This document shows positions 35,743 to 47,795 of a stretch of 64,000 bases of DNA, in pieces. The first letter of the stretch is position 1, and each line of letters opens with the position of its first letter. The position numbers were made by a program, and so were the translations under genes. A model generated the notes under the pieces. The model searched no databases. It saw only the letters and a list, made by a program, of their open reading frames with translations, and had not been told where the DNA came from. The stretch lies in NCBI RefSeq assembly GCF_901933205.1, contig NC_044572.1, positions 112,108,965 to 112,172,964 on the forward strand, read 5' to 3'. Origin of the DNA: Camarhynchus parvulus (taxonomy: Eukaryota; Chordata; Aves; Passeriformes; Thraupidae).

Positions 35743-38700
35743 AAGGTATATGCAAAATTGTGGTAAGCTGGAAAGGGTGTTGTTCTCCAGTGGGTAGTTT
35801 AGACATTCATCCAGTTGAAGTCATTTCTGACTGGAATAGTGCAATCTTTATGTACAAATCACAATAGTACACATTCACAACAGTAAATAACAACTGAAAC
35901 AACCATTAACATTATTTTAATTAAGTTTTGTGCAATAGAGTAATAATCTCCTTCAACATAAAATCATCATTGTTTTTTTACCTTTCACTTTTGTGTGCAC
36001 TTCTCTAAATGACAGCATAATTTGTTAACAGCTTTGAAAAAGTTCTTGATAATCATGTTCTGTCTTTTCTTTATGCAAACTGTGAAGTAGTTACAGACAA
36101 ATAAGTCATTTCAACAGGAGTCATCTATATAAAATTGTATTTTTTTTAAAAATCACAGCAGAAACACAACTGGTATTTTGAGTGAGACCAAACCTTAGAA
36201 ACTTGCAAGGTGATGATTTTTATTAAATTTAAGAGCTCCGCGTTTTTAGTTATTAGCTGTAATTTTGTCTATTCATTAATGTAGAAGCAACTATTTTCTC
36301 CCTGCCTGGAGCCTTTCTCATCGCTATCAAATCCATTCTTACATGAGGACATTTTCCAAACAAAAGATACGGGGCCAGGTTCAGAATGCAGCTGAAATAA
36401 TTTCTTCCAGATCTGAAGTCACTCTTTTGTGCCTGTATTAAGAGAGGAACATTACTTTTTTATTACTGTCACGCATTGCTCATTTCAGTCCTCCATTATC
36501 CTTCGTGTATAGACTCTTATCTTACTGCTTTCTCCCCTTCAATAGCTGCCAATCATCCTATTTTATATGGAGCCTAGATGGTCTTAAATATGCAATAATT
36601 AATACAACTAGTCACAGGGTACCTCAGCTGAAAGATTCAAGTGCATTTAGCTGAAATATCTTAATTTTCTTTTTCTTTTTTTTTTTTTTTTTGTAACAAA
36701 AACACAGAATCTGATGTTGTATTTAATGGTCATGGATGTCTTTGCAAAGCACCTTCCATATTTATGATGGAAACTTCCTAACGTCAGCTTTGCACCTGCT
36801 GTTGAAAGACTTTTGGTAACTTTGCTCAACTCCATGGCATGCCATGATTCATTTGTTACAAGAGGGGCCAATACGTTTCAGGAAAAGGCATGAAATTATT
36901 GTGTATGTACATATGCCTCTGAATGTAATTTCTTCACAGTGGCTCTTAAACTTGGTGATCAAAAGTCTAAGAACTGGATTATGACCAGTGGATTACTCTT
37001 CAAGGAGAGTAGAAATACCTGTTTTCACGCAAAATAACACTCCCCACAATTTTTCTTCAATACCTTCTGATCAGAGACCTCAAAGATGCATTTGGACTTC
37101 TTTTCACCCTTAAAGAAATCAAATCTTTTAAATGCTCAGTCAGGAAGAGCCTGTAAGAATAAAAGAATAGCAGCATGACTCTTGTCAGTGATTAGGCAGC
37201 TCTCGTGGGAAAAGGCAAGCCCCATTTTATATCCTTTCAAAGTCTGTTTCTGGCCTTGTGTCACTCAGTCACTAGCTAATATGCAGTCCCTGGAGTAACA
37301 ACACACCTAAAGAATCTCCAGTGAATAGTTTCCTGCTTCTTGCCTTGGACTTGAGAGTTTTAGACCTCTCAGGCAATGACAAAACAAAAAATGGGGTATC
37401 CCATATTCTGTGTAGAAGAGGGATAAAAATATTTCAAGTCTTTCCTTAAAATGAATTTATGTGGACTTTCACCAAAGGTTTACTGAAGGAGGATACAAGT
37501 CCATAACGCCAAGGTTCACCTACTTATTCCCAACATCAAAGGATTTTCTCATGGCTGGTTTTCCCTACTCTACTTTCCACATCCAACATAATGTGTAAGT
37601 ACTCACTATAGGATTTAGATTTCACTTTGTGAAAGGTCTGTGCTGCCTTTTTCTGAGAATGAACAAAGGTCTCATGCAGTAACTCTGACTAAAGGACCTT
37701 CTCCTAGAAAGACTTAGTAAGTATGTTCTAAACCTTTCCCAATGCCAACTTAACAGATGAGACCATGATTTAGGCTTGCTGAGGTGGACTTTCATGCTAT
37801 TGCAAAGGTGCTTAATGACTTCAATCCAGAATATGGCCTAATGAAGAGTCATAATGAGCACTGACTTAATATATCAAATCATATGACATTAGATATCACA
37901 GAGAACAGACAATGGATGTAAATACACACAGAAATAGAAATTTATCCTTCTTTGGGACCAACGTCTTAAATCTGCTCATAGCAGCCCTCATAGGCTTTGA
38001 ATTCAATTTTTCAGCACACCACAATTACACCTGTATCATCTGAGAAAAAACCATCATGGTCAACTGTTTAAGATCTCAGCTTCTGTTCCAGCATTAAAGA
38101 AAGAAAACCCCTTGTGAATGACAGCAAGCTTTTAACTATTGAGAACACAGTGTACTAAACACTTGATGTAAAGAGAGCTTGGGGGTTCATAATGGGTTTT
38201 TATAGCACTAGTGCACTTACAGGGTTTCAGGCAACGTGAGTGAGCAGCTGGATGCCCCAGCTGAGAGTCAGCAGCAGCCTCTCCAGCTCAGCACCCTATC
38301 TGCCTCAGAACCAGTGCTGCAGGGCCAATGCTGGGTTTTCACAACCAAAAGTAACTCCCAAAAATCTTTGAGTCTGAGTTGCCCTCTTCAACTCCCACAG
38401 AAACAAGTAATGATGCTCACAGAGCTTGAAGCAAAAGTACACTTTGTTTTTCCAACAGATCTTCCAGGAGAGAAATGCAAGATGTTTTTTCACTTGGACT
38501 TTCAAGATATGTTTTCCTTAGGAAGAAAACAGTGAAGAAATACTTGTTTCTTACCACACATTCAGTGTTCAACAAATCCTATAAAATCTACAACCTTCTG
38601 ACAGCTTTAATAACTAAGTAGGAAGAAATCACACCATACAGCAAACATCAATGTGTACACACAGTAGCTGCAGGTCTCTAATGAAATGTTACAATCTTAG

Positions 38701-41700
38701 CAATAAAAAAAAAAAAAAAAAAAGAAAATAAGACATAAATTTGTATACACTGAGTCACAATAGTATACAATTGCCCATATCCATTTTTTGACATGTTGCT
38801 GCATATTTACTTCACTCCTATCTTTGGCAAGCCTTTTTATAATTTTCACGCATTACTCTATTATACCTCTGCTCCATTTTGCATGTCTACTTTCATCCAC
38901 CACCCCTTCCACAAGCCCTGCATTCTCTCCACTGCTGAGGTTGATCTGCAGAAGTCACTAGAATATTTCTTGTTTCACCATCTTGTTCTCCCACCTCACT
39001 ATTGTACTTTTGTTTTGTACTTTACAGTTATTTTAAACTGAGGGAATGATCAAGCCTAATTTTCTATATGATAACAGATCATTTTAGATTGTAGTGAAAA
39101 ACTGCATATATGTCTGTAAATGTAGATAGTCAGGACTGACCAACCAGCTGCTATACTTAGATTTTTGTTCCAGAGATGCACTTGGAAAATCAATATGGAC
39201 TTGGATAAGGGATCAGCAAGGAGTCTGATATGAAACCCACTAAATCTATAGGAAGACTCCTACTGATTTTAAAAGTTTTGAAATATAGTCCTTCATATGT
39301 TGTTCTGTTAGTTTTTAAAGCATATTCTGAGAAAATTACAATTTTACTATTACAGAAACCTAAAATTTATCCATATAAAGTAAGCTAAAATTAATAAATC
39401 ATTTTTAAAACATCAGAACCTTTACTCAGCAGGAGAAAGTCTAGGAAAAATTAAAAAGAACAAATCTGTGCTTTCAAATTCATGCTTCTTTGAAGGCTGA
39501 TGATAAAAACTAAAACAAAGCAAGTAACTTGTATCTAAGGAAGGTAGAAAATGAATTAATTTGAATTAAATTGAATTAATGCAAGGATGATGCTAAAAAT
39601 CACTAAAAGTAAATTTTTACAAGAAGAAGCCCACAGCCCCGAACTATAGTCATAACACAGCATGACAAATCAACAAATCAACTGAACATCATCCAGATCT
39701 TTGAGAACTTGGTAGCCAAGAGACATGACAGATGGCTGAATAGCAAACACACAGGCATCTTTCTTCTGTTGTGAAGCAAAGTTTTTTCCAAGATTTTGCA
39801 AAGTGTAGTGGTTTAATTTGCTGAATTAGTTTACCTCCTACATTTGGAACGTTCACAGCAAAGTAGAAAGGAAAGTTTGCCAATATCAGAGCATTCAGAT
39901 ATTTTAAAACAAGATCCACAGTCTCAAAGAGTTTTTATTCCCATTCTGCAAATGGAGAAGCTGAGGAACAGATGGGTTGAGAGGGCTTCTTGTGCACTGA
40001 GAAACTCCCCTTGAAACCAGTCAGTGGTGAACACAGAGGTGGTGAAAACAAGATTTCACAGTAAAGCTGACTACTGGAATTAGAAATGAGATCTAACAGC
40101 TCCCTCACTCTCATACTTCACAATCCAGGTAAAATCAAATCTCTTTTCTCAAAATGAGAATCTGATATCTTTTCAGAGTCCATTCTCTGTCAATCATTGC
40201 ATGAAGTTTTACATCCCATAAGAACACACACCAATCTGTTTCTAAAAACTAACAATTTTATCACTTGTCTTTGACATAGAAATGTGACACGGACCCAGTT
40301 TTGAAATGGGAGGGCTAATGAATTGCACTTTACAGAGATTTATATGCAATAAGATGTGGTTGCTGGCATCTTTGGAAGGACTTTCACACACCTGCACATC
40401 CCTTCTCAGCTGCTCAAATTTTTCCCATTTCCTGTGATTTTGTTCTTTTCACCAACAATGGCAAGAATAAAGACATCTATATGTCTGGAACCATAACTAC
40501 AGTGTCCTGAATTCCACATGCAGCCAACAGTGTGGGATGTCAAACACATAAATCAACTATGTTCTTTAGATACTTTAAAATATAGCGACTGAATTTCTAC
40601 TTACATTTGAAATTGTCTAAATAAAATGTTTTATGTTGGGTTTGGGTAAGGATTTTTCTGTAGGAGACTGTGGGGTTTTTTTCTATATGTTAGAAATAGC
40701 AACTCAGTCTTAGATCATTTTTTTAACCATATAAAAGATAGATTGCTTTCAGAAACTCATTCTTGAGCAAGTGACTTATGCCACAGTTCTCAGCACTGGT
40801 TGCAGGCTAGAATAAACACCTCCCTGAAGGTCTACTCCACTGCTTACTGAAGAATCTTAGAAGTACCATTTGAATTTGAAAAGTTATATTTAAAAAATAC
40901 AGCCAGGAAAGAGGAACCAAGGTGCACATATCATAATAAAAAGCCATTTTATCCTCAAATTTATTTTATTTTTAAAAATTTGAAATCAAATATGGTAATA
41001 ATTTCATAATTCAAAAAGAAAGAAGACCCATTTTTCAATGAGAAAAAATCCTTTTCCATAAACAGTTTTGAACTAAACTAACCGGCATTTTGGAACTAAA
41101 ATTTCATGCTTTAGTATATGCATATCTTGGACTTCACTCTAACTTAATCAAGCAATTTATAGTCATGCCAGATCTAGCATTAACAAAAATGTAAATTACA
41201 TGAGAAATGAATAGCTCTTCTACTAAAAGAAAACTTTTAACCCTTTTAGACTCCCACTTAGCATTATAATATTTTTGTATACTCACAGCAAATATTTTTT
41301 TTACCTTGAAAACTGTATTTTTCTGAGTTTCCATTATTATTCTCTAAAATGTCTATACTGAATAAGCTTATAAATGAATGCCACAAGTAGTTTAATGAGT
41401 TTTTAGCTCAGTATGGAGTGCTGAGAGAGTATCACAGAGCCTCTCTGTTGCGCTCTGCTTGATGGGAAATGTGATAGAAGATCATAAGGTCTGTTCCCTC
41501 TAACCTCTTCCTTCATCTTGAAGTGGTGAGTGCAAGCCCAAAGAAAACCTTTCCGCCCAGGGCAGGCAGGGAGACCTGAGTGCCAAGTTTTAGAGATGCC
41601 AAAATGTTCTGAAAATACTGAAGACTTCTGGGGATCAAGGAGGAAAAGAAACTGGTGATATTTAGGACAAGCTCATGTGCAAGCACTGAAGTTTGTCTGT

Positions 41701-44243
41701 AATTTGAAAATATAAATAAAGGTGAACTCATGAACAGATAATCAGACAGAGCTGTTCCAGTGCAAACCTGTTCTCTTTACATCCATACCAATGTAAACAC
41801 AAAAAAGTCAAGATGGAAGTTATACTGATCTTAATCAGATTATGCAGAGGGCATTTTGGAGTTATGAGGCCTATGGATGGATCTGGAGTCTGCGCAGTGT
41901 AGGGCACAAAATAAAGGTGGAGATCTGAGTGCCTGATTTTCTGCTTAGTTCAAGGTAAAACAATAAGCAGCAGGAAAAAAAGTACCTACAGGAACTTACA
42001 ATGAAGGTAACTGAAACAAGCGTATAGAAGGCCAACAGGCTCTAGAATTGGATGCATGCTGATTTTGCTACAGGTCATTGTCTCTACAGAGGAGGTTAAG
42101 GACTACAGAAAATGCTTTTTTATACTTAATAATAACATTGGCAATAAAGTTCCTAATTCACATTCATGTCAAGACTAATTACATTCATAGTAGGGAAAAG
42201 GATGAAAGCTGACAAACTGCAGTTTGCAAATACCACAGTATGTATCAGAGATATAAAAGCATTTCCAAAGTCATCTAGGAACTCCTATGAATATGCATTT
42301 TACATAGTAATTTCAGTAGAAACTAATGCTAACTTTCCACAATCAGCTTTTGAAAAGAACTGAACTACATATTACTAGTAAGGAAATTAAGTTTGAATCA
42401 GATAAATTAGTTATAAATTTAAATACATTTATTAAACAGAATTAAATCTCTAACTGTTCCATTTCATTCCAAATTAAAGTGACATCAATACAGTATGACA
42501 TAATTTTCAAAGTCAATTAAGCAAATCCAAATTAAGGCTCTCTTAGCCCTAAGAAAAAGAAATCCCTGTAGGTGTTCAATCTAATCTAAACAGTCATTTT
42601 CACACATTCCTTTCTTAATGGTATGTAGTTTGTTCTCTGGGCCTCTTTGAATTAACCTAGAAAGAATTTTAATAATGCATGAAAAATCTCAAGTCAGATC
42701 CAATATTCTTTATAAAGGGCAAACTCCCAGAAGCTTAATAAATCACAACGAATACTTGACTTATGATTCCAGAGGATAACAAATTAGCAACAGCTATGCC
42801 TCAGATTAACCAAATAAAAGAAAGGTTATTAACTAACAAAGAAATGTACTGAGTTAAAAACAGAAGCATTAAGTTTATGCAGCAGTTCTGGCAAATATCT
42901 CTTTATACATTATCAATTAAAAGCAGGTGGGACGCACCCATTTTTTGTATTATGACATGTTCTACACTGATCTTTCATCTGAATTTGCTCTATGATATTA
43001 TGCTTGGAGATTAAAGTATCTTTTACCTCAATATCAGCTACACATTTTTTTTCTTTGCAATTCCTTGTAAAAAAATCAGATTACCTTCTTTCCCTAGAGA
43101 ACTTAATCTTCCTTTTATTTACTGCTTTCTTTCAATTAGAGTTCTTTAATAGGCTCATCCAATACACAAAACTATCCAATTGACCTCTATAAGGGAGATC
43201 AATTTTTATTTCTCTTACATTATTGCACAACTAAAATGCTGTTTACAGCACTTCATGTGAGATCAGAATCAGAATTACTTGTAAATAAAGAAGCAGACCT
43301 GTTGCAAGTTAAAAGGTTTGAATGAACAACAAACATACAAATGTGTCTCTCAAATGGGACTTGAGAGAACTTTCAAACTTGCAAATAAATTTATCAGTTC
43401 CATTTCCTTTGTGTGTCATAAATAAGCAGTGAACAGAGCAGAGAGCATCACTGCCTAACATCGCAAATTCATGATCTGGTCTAGTCTCTCCCTACTTAAT
43501 CAATTTCTTATCAAAAATAGTTACATTAAAAAGTAATTCATATTTTTAAAGCAAAATTCCTCAGGTAATTTCCTCATGGAATGCTTTACAACTCTAATAT
43601 ACATCCATTTTTAAAAGCTACACATACTTGCAGCCCTTCAGTAAATTCAATATGCAGAGAAATAGTTTAAAAACTCCACCATGTCCCCCTCAGGCATCCC
43701 ACAGCAGCTTCTAAACTCCCTTTACAGTTATAAAATTCACCTACCATTTTCCATTTTCTCTTTGAAGTGCACTCACACAAATAATGATTTCTGAATTTCC
43801 CAATGTTTCTTCTCTAATGTGGGCAAACCAAATTAATTCAATAAATTTATTTTGCAGAACTTCTGCTTATAAATATTCCCTGGATTTTCTCACATCACTC
43901 AGTGAAATGGAGTGAGTGCTTTTGTTGTAGCTCTAGAAATTTCTTCAGAGAAATTGCTTAAGGAGTTGTTTTCCAGTCTACATTTCATTAATCATGTGGT
44001 TTTGTATATAGAAAATGCTTATGTATGTAAGTGGCTCACTTTGGTACACAAGCTCCAAAAAAAATCTGTTTAAAGTATGTCCTTTTTTTCTTGTTTAAAG
44101 TCTCTTCACATTTTAATATTTTTTGAATAAAAATACCATGGTTCTGAAAATGCAAATTTTTTTGCAGGCAAAATATGAGCTTATTTATATCCTCACTGTC
44201 ACAGGAAAAATAATTTCTAGTACAACAGAAAAGATAGATGTAG
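35743..44243. other. Intergenic, AT-rich, no supported gene
   Basis: Contains a T run (about 36668-36692), an A run (38706-38722) and a 10-bp imperfect triplication (GAATTAAATT type, 39553-39581). The 99-codon frame at 38236-38535 begins with GTG rather than ATG and resembles no family known to me. A possible conserved element at 36215-36400 is listed separately. Confidence 0.65.
36215..36400. promoter_or_regulatory. Candidate conserved non-coding element
   Basis: This AT-rich stretch contains several homeodomain-type cores (TTATTAAAT, TTAGTTATTAGCTGTAATT, ATTCATTAATG) and keeps CpGs (CTCCGCG, ATCGCTA, TACGGGG) in a CpG-poor region. That combination is typical of conserved enhancers, but conservation cannot be checked here. 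Confidence 0.25.
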
Positions 44244-44612
44244 AGTCATGGAATCAGAATAGTTTGGGTTGAAAAGGATCTTCAAGACCATCTAGTTCCA
44301 ACCTGCTGTCACAGGGAGGCGACTTCCACTACAGGTTCTCAGAGTCCCATCCAATCTGGTCTTGAGCATTTCCAGCTCCTCTGGGCAACCTGTTCCAGTG
44401 TCTCACCACCCTCACAGTATAGAATTCCTTCCTAATATCTAACCTAAACCTACTTTCTTTGAGTTTAAAGCCATTCCCTCCTGTTATATGCTATAATTCC
44501 CCTGTCAAAGGCCCCTTCCCAGCTCTCCTGTAAGTCCCCTGCTAAGTTCTCCCAGAAGCCTTCTCTTCTCCAAGCAGAACAACCCCAACTCTCTCAGCCC
44601 ATCTTCATAGGA
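44244..44612 (-). mobile_element. CR1-type LINE 3' fragment
   Basis: Starts with GTCATGGAATCAGAATAG and TTTGGGTTG, the reverse complement of a CR1 3' end, and follows the standard 3' body (CAACCTGTTCCAGTG, CCTCACCACCCTCACAG, CTCTCAGCCC) until truncation. It is a typical 5'-truncated dead copy of about 370 bases with no remaining coding capacity. Confidence 0.9.
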
Positions 44613-44639
44613 AACAATTATAAAACTGAGAAATTAAAT

Positions 44640-45060
44640 ATTTCCTCCCAGCAAAATACACTGCATTCATGTCTATCGGATTTCAGTAAGCAAATTTCTA
44701 ATGTGAAAGTCAATTTTTCCGGGTTTCACGGCACCCTGTCATGAGCAGTGAAGCAGTATTTCAGCAATTCAGTCACAGTAACATCGATATCATCTTTGCC
44801 GCTATGAGAGGGATCAAAAAATCATTAGCACTTCTATTAAAGGCCTTTTAATCATATTCTTCTCTTGACATATCTGCAGTAGCATGTGTCAGCCCTAGAA
44901 GTTAAGCCATGGTATTTTCACAGCCTGGCAGCTGGAAGTTTTCAGAATTATCAGGTAGTCACTCTGCCTTATCATAAGAGAGGCAAGTATTTTCACTTCT
45001 TACGCTCTCTCCTTGCAAGTTCTTCATTCCAAAATCCACAAAAACATTGGTAAGTCATTT
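44640..45060. promoter_or_regulatory. Candidate conserved non-coding element
   Basis: This unique sequence is unusually rich in retained CpG for its surroundings (CTATCGG, TTCCGGGTTTCACGGC, ACATCGATATC, TTTGCCGCTATG, CTTACGCTC). It also has AT-rich core words such as TTTTAATCAT and AAATCATTAG. No coding frame or repeat explains it. I infer an enhancer-like element; this needs alignment to other birds. Confidence 0.3.
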
Positions 45061-47520
45061 GGCTGAAAAAGGTGCATTCAGATTTTTCCCTCTCATGTTT
45101 ATTTTTTTCATAACATGATATTTTTACTTAAACCTTTCATAAATGCATGTTTTCTCACCCATGATCTCATGCTATTAATAAAAGGAACCACAAAATTTAA
45201 ATCGAAACATTTTATTTCACTGAAGTGCCAGCTGTTCTTACATATGTAATAATTGCAAATTGCCTAGGCAACCTGCATAACTATGCAAGACAAGAGAAGT
45301 CCTCTGGCTCTGACAGCTTGCAAAAAATCCCTTTCTTCTTTAGGCATGAGCAGCAGAGATCCTTGCATCCCTGTGGTACCCTGCCCTCACTTCAGCTTCA
45401 GTACACGAGGCTGATGCTGGCCTTAGGAGCTGTGCCTCTTCAGACTGCTCCAGCAGGCAGAGGTGGGATATGCAAGCCTCCCACAAGCAGGTGAAAATGG
45501 CTCTGCCTCTGTTTCCCCCAGAGGAAACCTGAGCCAGTGATCCCAAACAGGCTGAATATGCCCCAGCTTCCACTCCAACAAATGACGTTGAGCCCACCGT
45601 ACGTGTCTCTTACTTCAATGGCTTGTTCAGTATGAGGAAATCATTTGGAAGTTTTCCTTTTCAGATTAGGCCCTTGCCCAGATCCATTCTGGGGGAAATT
45701 GCTGGTAATAAAAGCAACTGGCAAGTTGGTTTGTATAACCTCGAATTACATGTTTCTTTCTGAGAACAGACAGTACCGTGATGCAATATGTTTCATACTG
45801 ATTAGTTATCTGACAAGCAATAGTCCTCTGATTTTTAGCCCTATATGTAAGCGCCAACAAGTCAACTTGGTTTGTTTTCATCTCATTTTTAACAAAATTT
45901 TAAATTCTACTCCAGAAGTAAATCCACTTTCTACATAAAGTAGAAAATCATGAGGGTGACAAAAACAAATAGCCACCCAAGCAAACTGAATCCAGTTGAA
46001 TTAAAGACCACAAATGTGTGGTCAGGTGGAGGCAGATTTGAACAGTGGCTGATTTACCACACCCTGGTACTAATTTTAGCTTCAAGACATCTTGGTCTTC
46101 AGTGTGGCATTGACTTTAAAAGTCTCTTGCCTTTTAGTTGCACAGTTATAACCATTTTTTTCAGTAGGAATGTAGCATATTTGTTTATTTAGAATTTTTC
46201 CAGAAGAAAAAATAGCATCCTAATATTTTCAGTGTGATATTTAAAAAAAGCAAGAGATAAGTATGGAACACAAACTCCAGTATAAGTAATTATGTTTGTC
46301 TTTAGCATTCATTGCCAACAGTCAAGATAAATTCAACATAAATCAAAATTAGCAACTTACAGTACTAAATTACAGCAATCTAGGATGGACTACTCCGTAG
46401 AAGAGAGATTAAATTCAACTGTTCTTGTGAAAGCATATATTCATCTAGATTCCATATTTTATTTAGGAAAAAAAAAACAGCAAAGTTTTCAAATCCTGAA
46501 GAAAAATTTTAGACGTTGAATTATATTGGAAATGTTCTCACAAGTCTGTGAATTGTTTTTCTTTTCAGTCCAGAACTCTGAAATATGTTCATCATTATGC
46601 TCTCTCATATTCCACTCTCTTTGCCTATTTGGAGGCCTCATTTTGGCTTTGGTGAGGTTTTACATTTATCCTTGAGTAGAGTTGGAAGTTTTTATTTAAA
46701 AAGCATGAAAGGGTTAAGAGAAACTGAACTATTACCTCCATCAAACCAGTATCCCAGGAATACTGATGGTGTGGATCATGGATGAAGGTGCCCAAATAAG
46801 GAACAAGAAACAATTAGAAAAGATTGCAGCTAGCAGTACCAAGCATTAGCAGAAAAAAGTGCTACATCAAAGCATAAATAACTGTTTTAGCAAAAGATAT
46901 TTGTGAGGGGATAGAAATTACCATAATGGATAAAAATGAAAAAAAAAAACTGTTCTGGCACAGAAGCTGAATAAAGAAATGAGTCAACGTCATTACAGTT
47001 ATAATACCTATAATTCAGCATGAAATGTAATTTTGAGATATATAAGCCTGGGGGAAAAAATACCAGGATAAAATTTTTCTAGTGTTCTGGATAAGTTATT
47101 GGCAAAAGTAAAATCTGGGTGGCAAAACTAAGACAATAAACAGTCATTTTGTTACTATCTGGAGGTCACTTTTGAGGTGCCTCTAATTTTGTTACATCTC
47201 AGAAATCCATAAAAACCAGCACAAAAAAAAGTCAAGCAGGTTAAAAGCGGTTTTGAATTCATTTATTAACATGTACTACTTTAACATAGTTTCATGACTG
47301 GAGATTCATGATGGTTTAGGTGGGTACAGAAAAAATTGAAGATCCTCAATCTCAATAGCTCTGTTCTGATACTGAACTACAGGTTTGTGTTTAAGGTGTT
47401 TCTTAGCAGCTGTTTCTTACTAGCTCTTGGTTTTGCTACATTTAGCTCCTGAGAGTTTGCCAGTCATTCTTTGATAATCTTTTGGTTCCCCAGTCGAGTA
47501 GATATTTTAAGAGCAAATAA
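45061..47520. other. Intergenic, no supported gene
   Basis: The first 550 bases include a palindromic RFX-like site (45259-45272) and a moderately GC-rich patch (45340-45600). Beyond that the DNA is AT-rich with no recognised gene or repeat. Open frames (45225-45494, 45645-45938) are short and unsupported. Confidence 0.6.
45259..45287. promoter_or_regulatory. Palindromic X-box (RFX-type) next to a TGCATA/TATGCA dyad
   Basis: ATTGCCTAGGCAAC closely fits the RFX X-box (GTTGCC, short spacer, GGCAAC); its core TTGCCTAGGCAA is a perfect 12-bp palindrome. One base further, TGCATA-AC-TATGCA forms another dyad, resembling POU/octamer half sites. Two abutting dyads suggest a real protein-binding site, but function is inferred only. 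Confidence 0.4.
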
Positions 47521-47795
47521 TCATAGAATATGCTGAGTTGGAAAGGACTCACAGGATCATTGAGTCCAACTCCCTGCCCTGTCCAGGACACCCCCAAGAG
47601 TCACACCGTGTGCCTGAGAGCATTGTCCAAATGCTTCTTGAGCTCTGTTCAGTTTGGTGCTGACCACTTCCCTGGAGATCCTGCTCCCAACCACCCTCTG
47701 AGTGAAAATCCTTTCCCTGATATCCAGCCTAAACCTCCCCTAACTCAGCTTCACACCATTTCCCTGAGTCCTGTCACTGGTCACAAGAGCAAAGA
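47521..47795 (-). mobile_element. CR1-type LINE 3' fragment
   Basis: Begins with ATCATAGAATATGCTGAG and TTGGAAAGGAC, the reverse complement of a CR1 3' terminus, and runs through the usual 3' body (TCATTGAGTCCAAC, CCTGATATCCAGCC, TCACACCATTTCCCTGAGTC) before truncation. It is about 275 bases and non-coding. Confidence 0.9.

Noticed and set aside
38236..38535. 99-codon protein-like frame with Gln/Ser/Leu-rich start
   Set aside because: Begins with GTG, and no known domain. A GTGAGT donor-like word and an upstream CAG acceptor-like word are likely coincidental.
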